A stretch of 64,000 nucleotides of DNA from Agrococcus sp. ARC_14 (GCF_022436485.1 NZ_JAKUDO010000001.1:1-64000); one strand, 5' to 3'. Numbered from the stretch's first letter, positions 7,113-16,079 are shown. Notes: generated by a model not told the origin, from the sequence alone. Numbers and translations: made by a program.

Positions 7113-7768
7113 GAGGCCGCGGCGTCGCGCGCGGCGCGCTCGAGGCCGGTCTGCTCGTACACCTCGTGCATGGCGGCGATGACGCTGTCGAGGTGGAGGG
7201 CCATGGCGCGCTCGGCCGCCGTGCGGTCGCGCTGGGCGATCGCGTCGATGATGGCGAGGTGCTCGACGATCGAGACGTTGGGTCGGCCGGGCTTCTGCGC
7301 CAGCCGGAACTGCTGGCGCACATTCTGGTCGCGCAGCCGGCGGATCAGGTTGATCGCGGTCTGCTGACCGGAGATCTCGTGCACGCGGTCGTGCATCTCG
7401 CGGTTCTTTGCGGCGTAGCGCTCCCTGTCGCCGCCCGCGACGGCCTCCTCCATGGCGACGCCGAGCGCCTGGAGCTCGGCGATCTCGTCGTCGGTGACGA
7501 CCTCCGCCGCCTTGCCGGCGCACAGGCTCTCGAGCGCACGCCTGGCCTCGGCGATCTCGATCGCCTCCTCGAAGCCGACGGCGCGCACACGCGCGCCGCG
7601 ATTCGCGACCCGCTCCACGAGCCCCTCGCCGGTGAGCTCCCTGAGCGCCTCGCGCACCGCGGGACGCGATGCGCCGAACTCGTCAGAGAGGTCGAGCTCG
7701 ACCAGCCGCTGGTTCGGCACCAGCTCTCCACGCAGGATCATCTCTCGGATCCGTGCTGCCAGGTCCAT
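7109..7768 (-). CDS. GntR-family (FCD/FadR-type) transcriptional regulator
   Basis: 219 residues. N-terminal winged helix with LVELDLSDEFGASRPAVREALRELTGEGLVERVANRGARV is followed by an all-helical FCD effector domain, whose metal-binding histidines include H in EMHDRVH. Such proteins bind a carboxylic acid ligand and repress catabolic operons. It sits inside the operon between the ABC importer and galD, so it probably controls the operon it is in. A perfect FCD-type site, TTGTATGACAA, lies upstream of the operon at 14166-14176. The ATG at 7768 is chosen because it begins right at the first helix. Confidence 0.8.
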   Translation of the reverse strand: MDLAARIREMILRGELVPNQRLVELDLSDEFGASRPAVREALRELTGEGLVERVANRGARVRAVGFEEAIEIAEARRALESLCAGKAAEVVTDDEIAELQALGVAMEEAVAGGDRERYAAKNREMHDRVHEISGQQTAINLIRRLRDQNVRQQFRLAQKPGRPNVSIVEHLAIIDAIAQRDRTAAERAMALHLDSVIAAMHEVYEQTGLERAARDAAAS

Positions 7769-7841
7769 GCTCCGCTCCCGTCGTCGTCTCGCGCTCTGGT
7801 GGGGAGCGGGGCGGCGACCGGCGCCACCCCGCTGCCACACA

Positions 7842-8945
7842 TCATCCCGTGTAGCCGAAGATCTCGGACCACAGCTCGGAATCGGCCTGCAGGTTGTCGA
7901 GCGACTCCTCGAGCGTCGAGCGGAAGACGAAGTCGCTGTCGGCCGCAGGCAGCTCGATCTCGCCGATCGTCGGGTTGGGCGCCTGCTCGATCACCGGGTA
8001 GTCGCCGAGCTCGGCCGCGAGCGTCTGGCCCTGCGTCGAGAGCAGCCAGTTGACGAAGATCGAGGCCGAGTTGGGGCTGCCGGCCGACTCGGTCGCGCCG
8101 AGGTAGAACGGGTAGGCCGCCGCGCCCTCCTCGGGCGTCGCGATCGTGATGGGCGCGCCGTCGAGGGTCGCCGAGTAGGCCGTCGCGATCGGCATCGGCC
8201 CGACCGTGATCTCGCCGCGCGCGAGCGCATCGGTGAGCGCCGCCGAGGAGTCGAAGATGCGCGGGCTGTTCGCCGCGAACTCGCGCAGGTAGTCCTCGCC
8301 GAGCCGGTCGAACTGGAAGCGCGTCAGCGCAGCGGTGCTGCCGCCCGCGCCCACCTGCACGATGCCGACCTGGCCGGCCCAGCGCGGGTCGAGCAGGTCT
8401 GCCCAGTCCTGCGGCGCATCCGCCTCCTCGACGATCTGGTTGTTGTAGCCGAAGCTGTAGACCCGGTCGAAGCTGGAGTAGTAGAGGCCGTCGTCGTAGG
8501 TGGCCTCGGGGATGAGGCCGCCGGCGATGTCGTCGGTCAGCTCGACGGGCGTGAAGGTGCCCGCGTCGGCGATGCCGGCGATGAGATCCTCGCCCGAGAT
8601 GCGGATGACGTCGGCCGCCAGCTGGCCCGCGGCCTGCTCGGCGAGGATGCGCTCGTTGAGCTTGTTGGGCGCGAGGCGCACGATCTCGACCTGCAGCCCC
8701 GTGGCCTCGGTGAAGGCATCGGCGGCCTGCTGCTCGGAGACCTCGCTGCCGCCGGTGTAGAAGACAATGGGCTCTTCCTCCTGGGCGGCCGCGAGCACCT
8801 CGGCCGAGGCGAGCAGCTGGTCGTCGACGACCAGATCCTCACCGGCGGCGGGCGCCTCGGATGGCGTGCCGCCGGCTGCGCAGCCGGTCAGCGCGAACGC
8901 GACGATCGTGGCGCCGACGAGCGCGCCCTTCATGGACTTGTGCAT
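7842..8945 (-). CDS. ABC transporter substrate-binding lipoprotein (Fbp-like)
   Basis: 367 residues. A signal peptide ends in the lipobox FALTGC, so Cys22 would be lipidated and the protein anchored outside the membrane. The mature part (EPIVFYTGGSEVSEQQAADAF and later SIFVNWLLSTQGQ) resembles the iron(III)/thiamine/phosphonate class of periplasmic-binding proteins, whose members also bind organic acids and other ligands. It directly follows a two-domain permease and its ATPase in an operon with galB/galC/galD, so an aromatic or tricarboxylic acid is a more likely ligand than iron. The ATG at 8945 is chosen for the signal peptide. Confidence 0.8.
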   Translation of the reverse strand: MHKSMKGALVGATIVAFALTGCAAGGTPSEAPAAGEDLVVDDQLLASAEVLAAAQEEEPIVFYTGGSEVSEQQAADAFTEATGLQVEIVRLAPNKLNERILAEQAAGQLAADVIRISGEDLIAGIADAGTFTPVELTDDIAGGLIPEATYDDGLYYSSFDRVYSFGYNNQIVEEADAPQDWADLLDPRWAGQVGIVQVGAGGSTAALTRFQFDRLGEDYLREFAANSPRIFDSSAALTDALARGEITVGPMPIATAYSATLDGAPITIATPEEGAAAYPFYLGATESAGSPNSASIFVNWLLSTQGQTLAAELGDYPVIEQAPNPTIGEIELPAADSDFVFRSTLEESLDNLQADSELWSEIFGYTG

Positions 8946-9000
8946 GGTTCGTCCTCCATTGGATCGAATCTGGGCAGGGAATGTGGTCATGGATGGGTCG

Positions 9001-10764
9001 TCACTGCTTGCCCTGCTGGGCACCGAGGCGGCGGGCCAGGTAGGCGAGCACGAAGATCACGACGCAGTAGACGAGGCTGGTCGCCGCGCTGCGCTGCAGC
9101 ACGCCGTTCTCGAAGTCGTCGAAGATGACGATCGAGAGCAGCCGGGTGTCGGTCGTGAAGAGGAACAGCGGCACCGTCAGCTCGCGCATCGAGAGCATGA
9201 GCAGCAGCAGGAAGGTCGACGTCAGCGGCACCCGCAGCAGCGGCATGGTGATGCGCCAGACCGCGCGGGCGCGGCTCGCGCCGTGCATGACGGCGCTGTC
9301 CTCGAGATCGGCGTGGATCTGCAGGATCGACGAGCTCGCGCCCTGGTAGCCCTGGGGCATCTGCGCCGCCACGAAGGCGATCATCATCACCACGAGCGTG
9401 CCGTAGATGGGCACCGGCAGCAGCAGCCAGGTCCAGAGCAGGCCGAGCCCCAGCACGATCGACGGCACCGCAAGCGGCAGCATCGAGATGTAGCCGAGGC
9501 CCTCGCGGCCCGGCAGCTTCGTGCGGTTCACGACGTAGGAGACGATGAACGCCAGCAGCGTGCCGCCCGCCGCCGCCACGATCGCGACGATGACCGAGTT
9601 GAGCGTCGCCTGATGCACCACCGGGTTCGTGAGCGTCTCGCCGAACTGCGCCAGCGACATCCGCCCCTCGCTGATCGCCTGCGTGATGCTGCCGACGTAG
9701 GGCGAGTCGTGCAGCACCACGAACAGCAGCGCCAGGATCGGCAGCACCGTCGAGAGCACGAAGTAGACGAGCCCGATGATGAGCGCCGGGGCGCGGAACC
9801 AGCCGAGGTCGAGCACGCCGAGCTTGAGGCCCTTGCCCGAGACGGTCGTGTAGCTGCGCTTCGAGACCACCCAGCGCTGCACGGCCGTCACCGCCAGCAC
9901 GATCACGACGAGCGTGATCGCCACCGCCGCGGCTTCGTTGCCGCGCGAGGGCGAGGAGTTCATGAGCCGGTAGATGTAGGTCGGCAGGGTGTCGAGGCCG
10001 CCAGCCGAGCCGATGATCTGCGAGACCGGGAAGTTCTCGACGGTGAGGACGAAGATGAGGATGCCGGCGCCGAGGATGGCAGGGGTCGCGAGCGGGAAGG
10101 TGACCTTGCGGAGCACCGTCGCGGGTGTCGCGCCGTGGATGCGCGCGGCCTCTTCGAGGTCGGGGTTCATGAGGCTGAGGGATGCGTGGATCAGCAGGAA
10201 CGCGTAGGGCGCGTAATAGAGCGCCAGCACGAAGATGAGGCCTGCAAGGTTGAAGATGTCGACCATCTGCGGCATGCCGAGGTCGCGGGCGAGGATGTTG
10301 AGCAGGCCCGCGTTCGGCCCGCCCAGCACCGCCCACGCGAGCGCGCCGACGTAGGAGGGCAGGAACATCGGCAGCAGGCCGATGAAGTAGAGGAAGCCCT
10401 TGGCGTAGGCGTTCGTGCGCGCGGCGACGAAGGCGAGGAAGCCGCCGATCGCGAGCGCCAGGATCGAAGCGCCGACGCCCACCATGAGCGAGTTCGCGGC
10501 TGCCTGGCCGGCGCCCGGGCCGAACACGGTGGCGAAGTTCTCGAGCGTGAGGCCCGTGAGCGAGATGTTGCCGGGCCGCGGCGTGGTGGTCGTGAACGCG
10601 GAGAGCACCACGAGCGCGACCGGGATCAGGATGAGGATCGCGAGCACCGCGTAGAGCACGATCGGCAGCGTCGCCCGGCGGATGCCGGAGATCGCGGCCA
10701 CCTGCGGGGTGGCCCGCGGGCTCTCCGGCCGGCGCTGCTCGCGCTCGAGCGTGTCGGTGGGCAT
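9001..10764 (-). CDS. ABC transporter permease, fused two-domain (FbpB-like)
   Basis: 587 residues with about twelve membrane helices in two halves, each carrying an EAA-type loop (EEAARIHGATPATVLRKVTFP in the first, EDSAVMHGASRARAVWRITMP in the second). Both halves of the channel are therefore in one chain, as in FbpB-type importers. The start ATG at 10764 overlaps the ATPase stop by one base (TGATG). It works with the ATPase upstream and the lipoprotein downstream to import the operon's substrate, inferred to be an aromatic acid or intermediate of the gallate route. Confidence 0.85.
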   Translation of the reverse strand: MPTDTLEREQRRPESPRATPQVAAISGIRRATLPIVLYAVLAILILIPVALVVLSAFTTTTPRPGNISLTGLTLENFATVFGPGAGQAAANSLMVGVGASILALAIGGFLAFVAARTNAYAKGFLYFIGLLPMFLPSYVGALAWAVLGGPNAGLLNILARDLGMPQMVDIFNLAGLIFVLALYYAPYAFLLIHASLSLMNPDLEEAARIHGATPATVLRKVTFPLATPAILGAGILIFVLTVENFPVSQIIGSAGGLDTLPTYIYRLMNSSPSRGNEAAAVAITLVVIVLAVTAVQRWVVSKRSYTTVSGKGLKLGVLDLGWFRAPALIIGLVYFVLSTVLPILALLFVVLHDSPYVGSITQAISEGRMSLAQFGETLTNPVVHQATLNSVIVAIVAAAGGTLLAFIVSYVVNRTKLPGREGLGYISMLPLAVPSIVLGLGLLWTWLLLPVPIYGTLVVMMIAFVAAQMPQGYQGASSSILQIHADLEDSAVMHGASRARAVWRITMPLLRVPLTSTFLLLLMLSMRELTVPLFLFTTDTRLLSIVIFDDFENGVLQRSAATSLVYCVVIFVLAYLARRLGAQQGKQ

Positions 10765-11885
10765 CAGGCGACCGCCTGGTGGGCGACGGTCGGCACGTCG
10801 GCGCGCGGTGCGTCATCGACGTCGAGCGGCAGCACCTGGATGGCGTCGACCGCGATGCGCAGCTGCACCTCCCGACCCTGGCCGCCGCCGAGCGGGCGGT
10901 GCTTGCTGCCGCTGACCTCGAGGTGCGCGCCGCCGGGCAGCTCGACCCGGTAGATCGCGCTGGCGCCGAGGAACTCGCGGGTCAGCACGTGCCCGGTGAC
11001 GAGGTTGCCGTCGGTCGACTCCTCGGCCATCAGGATGTCCTCGCCGCGGATGCAGGCGCGCAGCTGCTGAGCACGCTCGTAGGCGGGCACCTGCAGCACG
11101 ACGTCGGTGCCGGTGATCTGCACGTGGGTGGTGTCGACGGGCTCGACCTCGATGATGTTGCTGACGCCGAGGAAGTCGGCGATCGAGGCGCTCTTGGGCC
11201 GGTTGTAGATCTCGTCGGGCGTGCCGAACTGCACGATGCGGCCGTGCTGCATCATCGCGATGCGGTCGGCGAGCGCGAGCGCCTCCTCCTGGTCGTGCGT
11301 GACGTAGACCGAGGTGAGGCCGAGCTGCTGCTGCAGCTCGCGCAGGTCGCCGCGCAGGCGGTGCCGCAGGCGAGCGTCGAGGTTGGAGAGCGGCTCGTCG
11401 AGCAGCATGATCGACGGCTGCATGACGACGCTGCGGGCGAGCGCGACGCGCTGCATCTGGCCGCCGGAGAGCATGCTCGCGCCGCGGTCTGCGAACTCGG
11501 CCAGGCCCACGAGCTCGAGCGTCTCCATGACGCGACGCCGCGCATCCGCCTTGCCCGTGCGCTGCATCTGCAGCGGGAAGGCGACGTTCTCGAAGACCGT
11601 CATGTGCGGCCAGATCGCGTAGGACTGGAAGACCATGCCGATGTTGCGCTTGTGCGAGGGGCGGTTGATGCCCTTCGCGGCGTCGAACAGCACGCGGTCG
11701 CCCACGGTGATGCGCCCGGTGGTGGGGGTCTCGAGGCCCGCGATGCAGCGCATGGTGCTGGTCTTGCCGCAGCCCGACTGCCCCAGCAGCACGACCGACT
11801 CGCCCTCGCCGATGGTGAGGTCGAGATCGCGCACGGCCGTGTTGTCGCCGTACTTGAGGGTGAGGCCCTCGACCGTGATCTCCAT
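10764..11885 (-). CDS. ABC transporter ATP-binding protein (FbpC/PotA type)
   Basis: 373 residues. Walker A GQSGCGKT is at 35-42, the signature LSGGQ and Walker B MLLDEPLSNLD follow, and there is a C-terminal TOBE-like regulatory domain from about residue 240. The extra domain and length put it with the iron/polyamine/sugar ATPases, matching the fused permease downstream. The ATG at 11885 shares a base with the stop of the RraA-type aldolase gene (TGATG), so translation is coupled. It energises the importer of the gallate-type operon. Confidence 0.85.
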   Translation of the reverse strand: MEITVEGLTLKYGDNTAVRDLDLTIGEGESVVLLGQSGCGKTSTMRCIAGLETPTTGRITVGDRVLFDAAKGINRPSHKRNIGMVFQSYAIWPHMTVFENVAFPLQMQRTGKADARRRVMETLELVGLAEFADRGASMLSGGQMQRVALARSVVMQPSIMLLDEPLSNLDARLRHRLRGDLRELQQQLGLTSVYVTHDQEEALALADRIAMMQHGRIVQFGTPDEIYNRPKSASIADFLGVSNIIEVEPVDTTHVQITGTDVVLQVPAYERAQQLRACIRGEDILMAEESTDGNLVTGHVLTREFLGASAIYRVELPGGAHLEVSGSKHRPLGGGQGREVQLRIAVDAIQVLPLDVDDAPRADVPTVAHQAVA

Positions 11886-12538
11886 CAGTCGGCTCCTTCG
11901 TCTTCGCTGCGGAAGCCATACGCGTCGTAGGACTGCTCGCCGGCGCGCCAGCGCTCGCGCAGGCCCGCCTCCTTCTGCTCGCGGGCGCGCACGAGCTCGA
12001 CCGCCTCGTCGACGGCCTCGGCCGGCACCACCGCTGCGCCGTCGGCGTCGAGCACGACGATGTCGCCGGTGCGGATGGTGGCGCCGCCGATCTCGACCGC
12101 CGCTCCCACCACTCCCCTGGTCGACTTGCCGGCGCCGTGGGCACGCACCCAGCGGGTCCAGATCGGGATGCCCATGCCGCGCAGCTCCTCGACGTCGCGC
12201 ACGCTCGCATCGCACAGGATGCCGACGGCCCCGGCGACCTGCAGCTGCGTCACGAGCAGGTCGCCGATGAGGGCGACCGGCCGCGCCTCGGGCATGGCGA
12301 GCACGGCGATGTCGCCGGGCTGGATGTGCGCGCACAGCTCGTGCACGCCGCGGTTGTCGTCCTGCGCGCACAGCACCGTGCGGGCGGGGCCGGCGACCCG
12401 ACTGCCGGGCACCAGCTGGATCAGGTCGACGTCGACGAGACCCTGGCGGCCGCGCGCTTCGTAGACCGTGGCGGCGCCGGCTGCGGCGAGCGTCTCGACG
12501 GCAGGGCTGGTGGGCGTCGTGCTCGTGCTCGTGCTCAC
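11885..12538 (-). CDS. galC: RraA-family aldolase, probable 4-carboxy-4-hydroxy-2-oxoadipate aldolase
   Basis: 217 residues of the RraA/HMG-aldolase fold. GILCDASVRDVEELRGMGIPIW carries the Arg-Asp pair and GDIVVLDADGAAVVP the downstream conserved strand of class II pyruvate aldolases. In gallate and protocatechuate-4,5 pathways this enzyme splits 4-carboxy-4-hydroxy-2-oxoadipate into pyruvate and oxaloacetate. It is flanked by the PIG-L hydratase, which makes that substrate. The GTG start at 12538 overlaps the galB stop by four bases (GTGA). RraA ribonuclease-regulator homologs are shorter and lack this context, so aldolase is favoured. Confidence 0.75.
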   Translation of the reverse strand: MSTSTSTTPTSPAVETLAAAGAATVYEARGRQGLVDVDLIQLVPGSRVAGPARTVLCAQDDNRGVHELCAHIQPGDIAVLAMPEARPVALIGDLLVTQLQVAGAVGILCDASVRDVEELRGMGIPIWTRWVRAHGAGKSTRGVVGAAVEIGGATIRTGDIVVLDADGAAVVPAEAVDEAVELVRAREQKEAGLRERWRAGEQSYDAYGFRSEDEGAD

Positions 12539-13296
12539 AGCGCACCCACCACGTTCGGGATCAGTCGCTGGAATGCCTCCGCCTGCCGGATCTCCTTGTT
12601 GCCGGTCACCTTGCGGGCGTGATTGCCGCGGTGCTCGGCGCGCTCGGCGTAGTACTGCTGCAGGTACGACTGCGCCTGCATGGCGGCCATCGCCGTCTTC
12701 TTCTGCTCGAACACATCCGTGATGTCGACGAACACCGACGGCACGAAGCCGCACAGCTCCGGCTGGTGGGGCTCGAAGACCAGGTACTCGCTCGGCGGCG
12801 CCGTGCGGAATCCTGCCTCGACGACGGCGCCCGCGGTGAGCAGTCGCGCCTTCGACACGACGACGTTGGCGACCGGGTGATCGGGGTTGAAGGGATCCTT
12901 GTCGGGATGCGTGAGCACGACGTGCGGCTTGAAGTCGCGCATCAGCTCGGCCAGCCGATCGACGACGTCCTCGCCCGGGTTCAGCGGGTAGTCGCCGCAG
13001 TCGAAGCCTTCGAAGCTCGCGCCCACGGCGGCAGCGGCCTGCTCGGCCTCTGCGTGGCGGTGCCGCTTCACGTTCTCGACCGTCTGGCCCGGCACCTTCC
13101 AGAGCTCGCCGCTCTCGCCGCGCTCGCCGTAGCTGAGGGCGACCACGCGCGCCTCACCCCCGGCCGCGGTGTGCTTCGCGATCACGCCAGCGGCGCGCCA
13201 GACGAAGTCGGCGCTGTGCGCACCGACCACGAGCATCCGTCGTGCTTCCATCTCTGCAGTTCCTTCCCGAAGGGGTGTGGGGGCGGATGCGGTCAT
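12535..13296 (-). CDS. galB: PIG-L-family 4-oxalomesaconate hydratase
   Basis: 253 residues of the PIG-L/LmbE zinc-hydrolase fold. VGAHSADFVWRAAGVIA (24-40) replaces the usual AHPDD motif with the AHSAD form typical of GalB enzymes. VLTHPDKDPFNPDHPVANVVV is the second conserved block with its zinc-binding histidine. GalB hydrates enol 4-oxalomesaconate to 4-carboxy-4-hydroxy-2-oxoadipate. With galC next and galD in the operon, the assignment is well supported. The start at 13296 overlaps the upstream oxidoreductase stop (ATGA); an internal ATG at 13251 would remove a poorly conserved leader and is possible. Confidence 0.78.
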   Translation of the reverse strand: MTASAPTPLREGTAEMEARRMLVVGAHSADFVWRAAGVIAKHTAAGGEARVVALSYGERGESGELWKVPGQTVENVKRHRHAEAEQAAAAVGASFEGFDCGDYPLNPGEDVVDRLAELMRDFKPHVVLTHPDKDPFNPDHPVANVVVSKARLLTAGAVVEAGFRTAPPSEYLVFEPHQPELCGFVPSVFVDITDVFEQKKTAMAAMQAQSYLQQYYAERAEHRGNHARKVTGNKEIRQAEAFQRLIPNVVGAL

Positions 13297-14114
13297 GCCG
13301 CGTCCGCCGGGTTCGTCGCGGTCGTCGCGTGCTCGTCGCGAAGGCGGCGAAGCCAGTCGCCGGCGGCGTCGGTCGACCAGCTGGGCTGGCCGATCGAGCG
13401 CAGGTAGTCGGCGGCGTCCTCGACCTCGTGGACGCGGCGCTCGGCATGCTGCTTGGAGCCGACGATGAGGCGCTCGACGAAGGCGGAGGCGTCGCCGCTG
13501 AGCTCTGCGACGATCTGCTCGCGGATCCAGTCGCCGCAGCCGGCGGCCTCGCCGGCGCCGACGCTCTCGAGGATCACGCCGGCCAGCCCCTTCATGAAGG
13601 CGCTGCGGATGAGCTTGCGCGCAGCGGCATCGCCGGCCTCGCCGCCGATCGACTCGACCTCGGCGCCGACGGGGGCGAAGAGCGCCACGAACGCCTCGGC
13701 GTCGGGCCCGCTGACCATGAGCGGCGTCTGCGCGCCAGCACGCGGCACCGGGGCGAGCACGGCGATGTCGACGAAGGGCACGCCCTGCGCGCCAGCGAGC
13801 GCGCCGAGCTCGCGCTTGAGCGCCGGCGAGCCGGTGTTGAGGTCGGCGAGCAGCGGTGTGTGCTCGAGCGCGGCGAGCACCTGCTCGGTGACGGCGCGGG
13901 CTGCACGGGCACCGACGAGCGTGATGACGAGGTCGGCCGGGCGGAGGGCCTCGGCGAGATCGGCGTGCTGCGTGACCCGGCGGTCGTCGAGCTGCGCGAA
14001 CGGGTCGTAGCCGTGCACCTCGAAGCCCGCCTCGGCCAGGCCGCGCGCGTAGAGCGCCCCTGCCTCACCGAGTCCGATGACCGTCGCTGTCGCCACGCTG
14101 CCTCCCGCCGTCAT
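13293..14114 (-). CDS. NAD(P)-dependent oxidoreductase, 3-hydroxyacid dehydrogenase-like (DUF1932)
   Basis: 273 residues. The N-terminal Rossmann domain has GLGEAGALYARGL, and the C-terminal helical domain carries a conserved Lys in ARKLIRSAFMKGL, typical of the 3-hydroxyisobutyrate/phosphogluconate dehydrogenase superfamily. It is first in the nine-gene operon, with galB beginning on its stop codon. Homologs of this subgroup occur in aromatic-acid clusters, but the reaction is not established. It may oxidise a hydroxy-dicarboxylate intermediate or recycle a by-product. A GntR-type site lies 52 bp upstream. Confidence 0.65.
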   Translation of the reverse strand: MTAGGSVATATVIGLGEAGALYARGLAEAGFEVHGYDPFAQLDDRRVTQHADLAEALRPADLVITLVGARAARAVTEQVLAALEHTPLLADLNTGSPALKRELGALAGAQGVPFVDIAVLAPVPRAGAQTPLMVSGPDAEAFVALFAPVGAEVESIGGEAGDAAARKLIRSAFMKGLAGVILESVGAGEAAGCGDWIREQIVAELSGDASAFVERLIVGSKQHAERRVHEVEDAADYLRSIGQPSWSTDAAGDWLRRLRDEHATTATNPADAA

Positions 14115-14165
14115 TGCCGTGCGGGATCGACGCTAGAACACTGTCGCCAATCTTGTCAAATGATT

Positions 14166-14176
14166 TTGTATGACAA
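14166..14176. promoter_or_regulatory. FCD-GntR operator upstream of the gallate-type operon
   Basis: TTGTATGACAA fits the FadR-type consensus TNGTNNNACNA exactly. It lies in a short AT-rich patch before the operon start at 14114. A second TTGTCA half-site precedes it at 14153-14158. The GntR protein at 7109-7768 is the natural ligand. Confidence 0.55.
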
Positions 14177-14238
14177 TCGCGCGGTCAGTTCTGCTGCTTG
14201 AAGACGGGCGCGAGTCGCAGCTCGAGCCCGAGCGCCGC

Positions 14239-15408
14239 TCAGCGCTCGATCACGACCGCGAGACCTTGCCCGACACCGATGCAGATCGCCACGACTGCGA
14301 TGCCATGCCCGCGACGAGCGAGCTCGTGCGCTGCGTGGCCGAGCACCCGACCGCCGGAAGCTCCGAGCGGGTGCCCCATGGCCAGTGCTCCGCCGTGGAT
14401 GTTGACGCGCTCCGGATCGAGGTCTGGCCATCCGCGAATGCACGCGAGCGCTTGCGAGGCGAATGCCTCGTTCAGCTCCACGAGATCTACCTGCGCCCAG
14501 GTCCTTCCCGCTCGCGCCAACGCCGCGTTGGCCGCCTCGATGGGCGCGATGGGAAACCGCTGCGGGTCGACGCCGTACGCAGCACGGCCGGTGATGCGCG
14601 CCAGCGGTTCTCCGTCGAGGAGACCATCGCGCGCGAGCAGGACGGCCGACGCTCCGTCGTTGATCGAGGATGCGTTGCCGGCAGTGACGCTGCCGTCGTC
14701 GGCGAACAGAGCGGGCAGGCCCGCGAGCCGCTCCATCGTCGTCTCGGTGCGGATGCCTTCGTCGCGCGTGAGGTCGACGCCCGGCACCGCCACGACCTCG
14801 CGGTCCAGCACACCGGTCGCCCACGCCTCAGCGGCGAGGCGATGTGACCGCAGCGCGAACGCATCTTGTTCCTCGCGGCCGATGCCGTGGTCGCGCGCCG
14901 TGAGCTCAGCCGCCTCCCCGTTCGCGACCGTCCAATGCGTCGGCATCATCGGATTCACCATCCGCCAGCCGATGGCCGTGTTCCACATCGTCTTGTCACC
15001 GACTGCGTGCCACGGTCGGGCCGACTTCTCGACGACGTAGGGAGCGCGACTCATCGACTCGACGCCGCCGGCCAGCACGACATCCGCATCGCCGGCTTCG
15101 ATCGCCCGAGAGCCCTGCACCACGGCCTCGAGCGAGGAGGCGCACAGGCGATTGACCGTGACGCCGGTGACGGACGTCGGGAACCCGGCGAGCAGGGCGC
15201 CGAACCGTGCGACGTTGCGATTGTCTTCCCCGGACTGGTTGGCAGCGCCGAAGATCACGTCGCCGATGCGCGACGGTTCCAGATTCGAGCGTTCGACGAC
15301 CTCCCGCATCACGACAGCAGCGAGGTCGTCGGGCCTCACGCCTGCGAGCGCACCACCCGCACGGCCGAACGGCGTGCGGACGGCATCGTGAATCACCGCG
15401 ACGGTCAC
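14239..15408 (-). CDS. pcaF: 3-oxoadipyl-CoA / acetyl-CoA thiolase
   Basis: 389-residue thiolase. The acyl-accepting Cys is C89 in VNRLCASSLEAV, and the C-terminal active-site blocks GGALAMGHPLGASG and ICIGVGQG are intact. In the beta-ketoadipate route PcaF splits 3-oxoadipyl-CoA into succinyl-CoA and acetyl-CoA. The two preceding genes encode a 3-oxoacid CoA-transferase, giving the pcaIJF set. The GTG start at 15408 overlaps the pcaJ stop (GTGA). It is the last gene of the operon. Substrate specificity is inferred from the neighbours. Confidence 0.8.
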   Translation of the reverse strand: MTVAVIHDAVRTPFGRAGGALAGVRPDDLAAVVMREVVERSNLEPSRIGDVIFGAANQSGEDNRNVARFGALLAGFPTSVTGVTVNRLCASSLEAVVQGSRAIEAGDADVVLAGGVESMSRAPYVVEKSARPWHAVGDKTMWNTAIGWRMVNPMMPTHWTVANGEAAELTARDHGIGREEQDAFALRSHRLAAEAWATGVLDREVVAVPGVDLTRDEGIRTETTMERLAGLPALFADDGSVTAGNASSINDGASAVLLARDGLLDGEPLARITGRAAYGVDPQRFPIAPIEAANAALARAGRTWAQVDLVELNEAFASQALACIRGWPDLDPERVNIHGGALAMGHPLGASGGRVLGHAAHELARRGHGIAVVAICIGVGQGLAVVIER

Positions 15409-16079
15409 GAGCGATCACCCTGCGCATCGATGAGCTCAAGGCGCATGACGTCCTCGAGCCAGCCCACCGTCGCCGCACCCATCGTCTCGACGACCGCGAA
15501 CCGGCCGTCGACGATGTCGAACACCGCCAGGTCTGTGTAGACGCGGCTCACACACGCAGCGGCGGTGAGCGGGTAGGTGCAGGCGACGACGAGCTTGGAC
15601 TCGCCAGTCCGCGAGAGGAGGTCGGTCATCACGACGACCCGCTTGGCTCCGAGCGCGAGATCCATCGCGCCTCCGACCGCTGGAATGGCGCCCTCCGCAC
15701 CCGTCGACCAGTTGGCGAGGTCGCCCGCCTGCGAGACCTGCAGTGCGCCGAGCACGCACACGTCGAGATGCCCGCCGCGCATCATCGCGAACGAGTCTGC
15801 GTGGTGGAAGTACGAGGCACCTCGTCGCGCCGTCACGGCTTGCTTGCCGGCATTGATGACGTCAGGATCGATGCCGCCATGCCCGGGCGCGCCACCCATT
15901 CCGAGCATCCCGTTCTCGGTGTGCAGCACGATCTCGCGATCGACCGGGAGCACGTCGGCGACCAGCGTCGGCGCGCCGATCCCCAGGTTCACGACCGCAC
16001 CGTCGGGGATGTCGTGCGCCACGCGCGCAGCGAGCTCGGTGCGATCGAGGCGAGTAGCCAGAACGTCGATGCCGCTCAT
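15405..16079 (-). CDS. pcaJ: 3-oxoacid CoA-transferase subunit B
   Basis: 224 residues. LHTENGMLGMGG contains the glutamate (E55) that forms the acyl-glutamyl and CoA-thioester intermediates, followed by PDVINAGKQAVT, as in PcaJ/ScoB subunits. With the A subunit upstream it activates 3-oxoadipate or another 3-oxoacid with succinyl-CoA. The ATG at 16079 lies on the stop of subunit A (ATGA). A different 3-oxoacid CoA-transferase pair is at 50582-52043. Confidence 0.8.
   Translation of the reverse strand: MSGIDVLATRLDRTELAARVAHDIPDGAVVNLGIGAPTLVADVLPVDREIVLHTENGMLGMGGAPGHGGIDPDVINAGKQAVTARRGASYFHHADSFAMMRGGHLDVCVLGALQVSQAGDLANWSTGAEGAIPAVGGAMDLALGAKRVVVMTDLLSRTGESKLVVACTYPLTAAACVSRVYTDLAVFDIVDGRFAVVETMGAATVGWLEDVMRLELIDAQGDRS

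Noticed and set aside
8767..10953. Long plus-strand open frame opposite the ABC permease and ATPase
   Set aside because: Composition is rich in Arg, His, Glu and Gln with no domain; it mirrors the conserved minus-strand permease and is a GC-driven artefact.
7842..11885. Fbp-like ABC genes as an iron uptake system
   Set aside because: Possible by family, but the genes are coupled to galB, galC and galD with no siderophore or iron-regulated feature; organic-acid import is more likely. Kept open in the findings.
11885..12538. RraA-type protein as regulator of ribonuclease activity
   Set aside because: It carries the aldolase Arg-Asp block and lies between galB and the transporter; RNase regulation would not explain the context.
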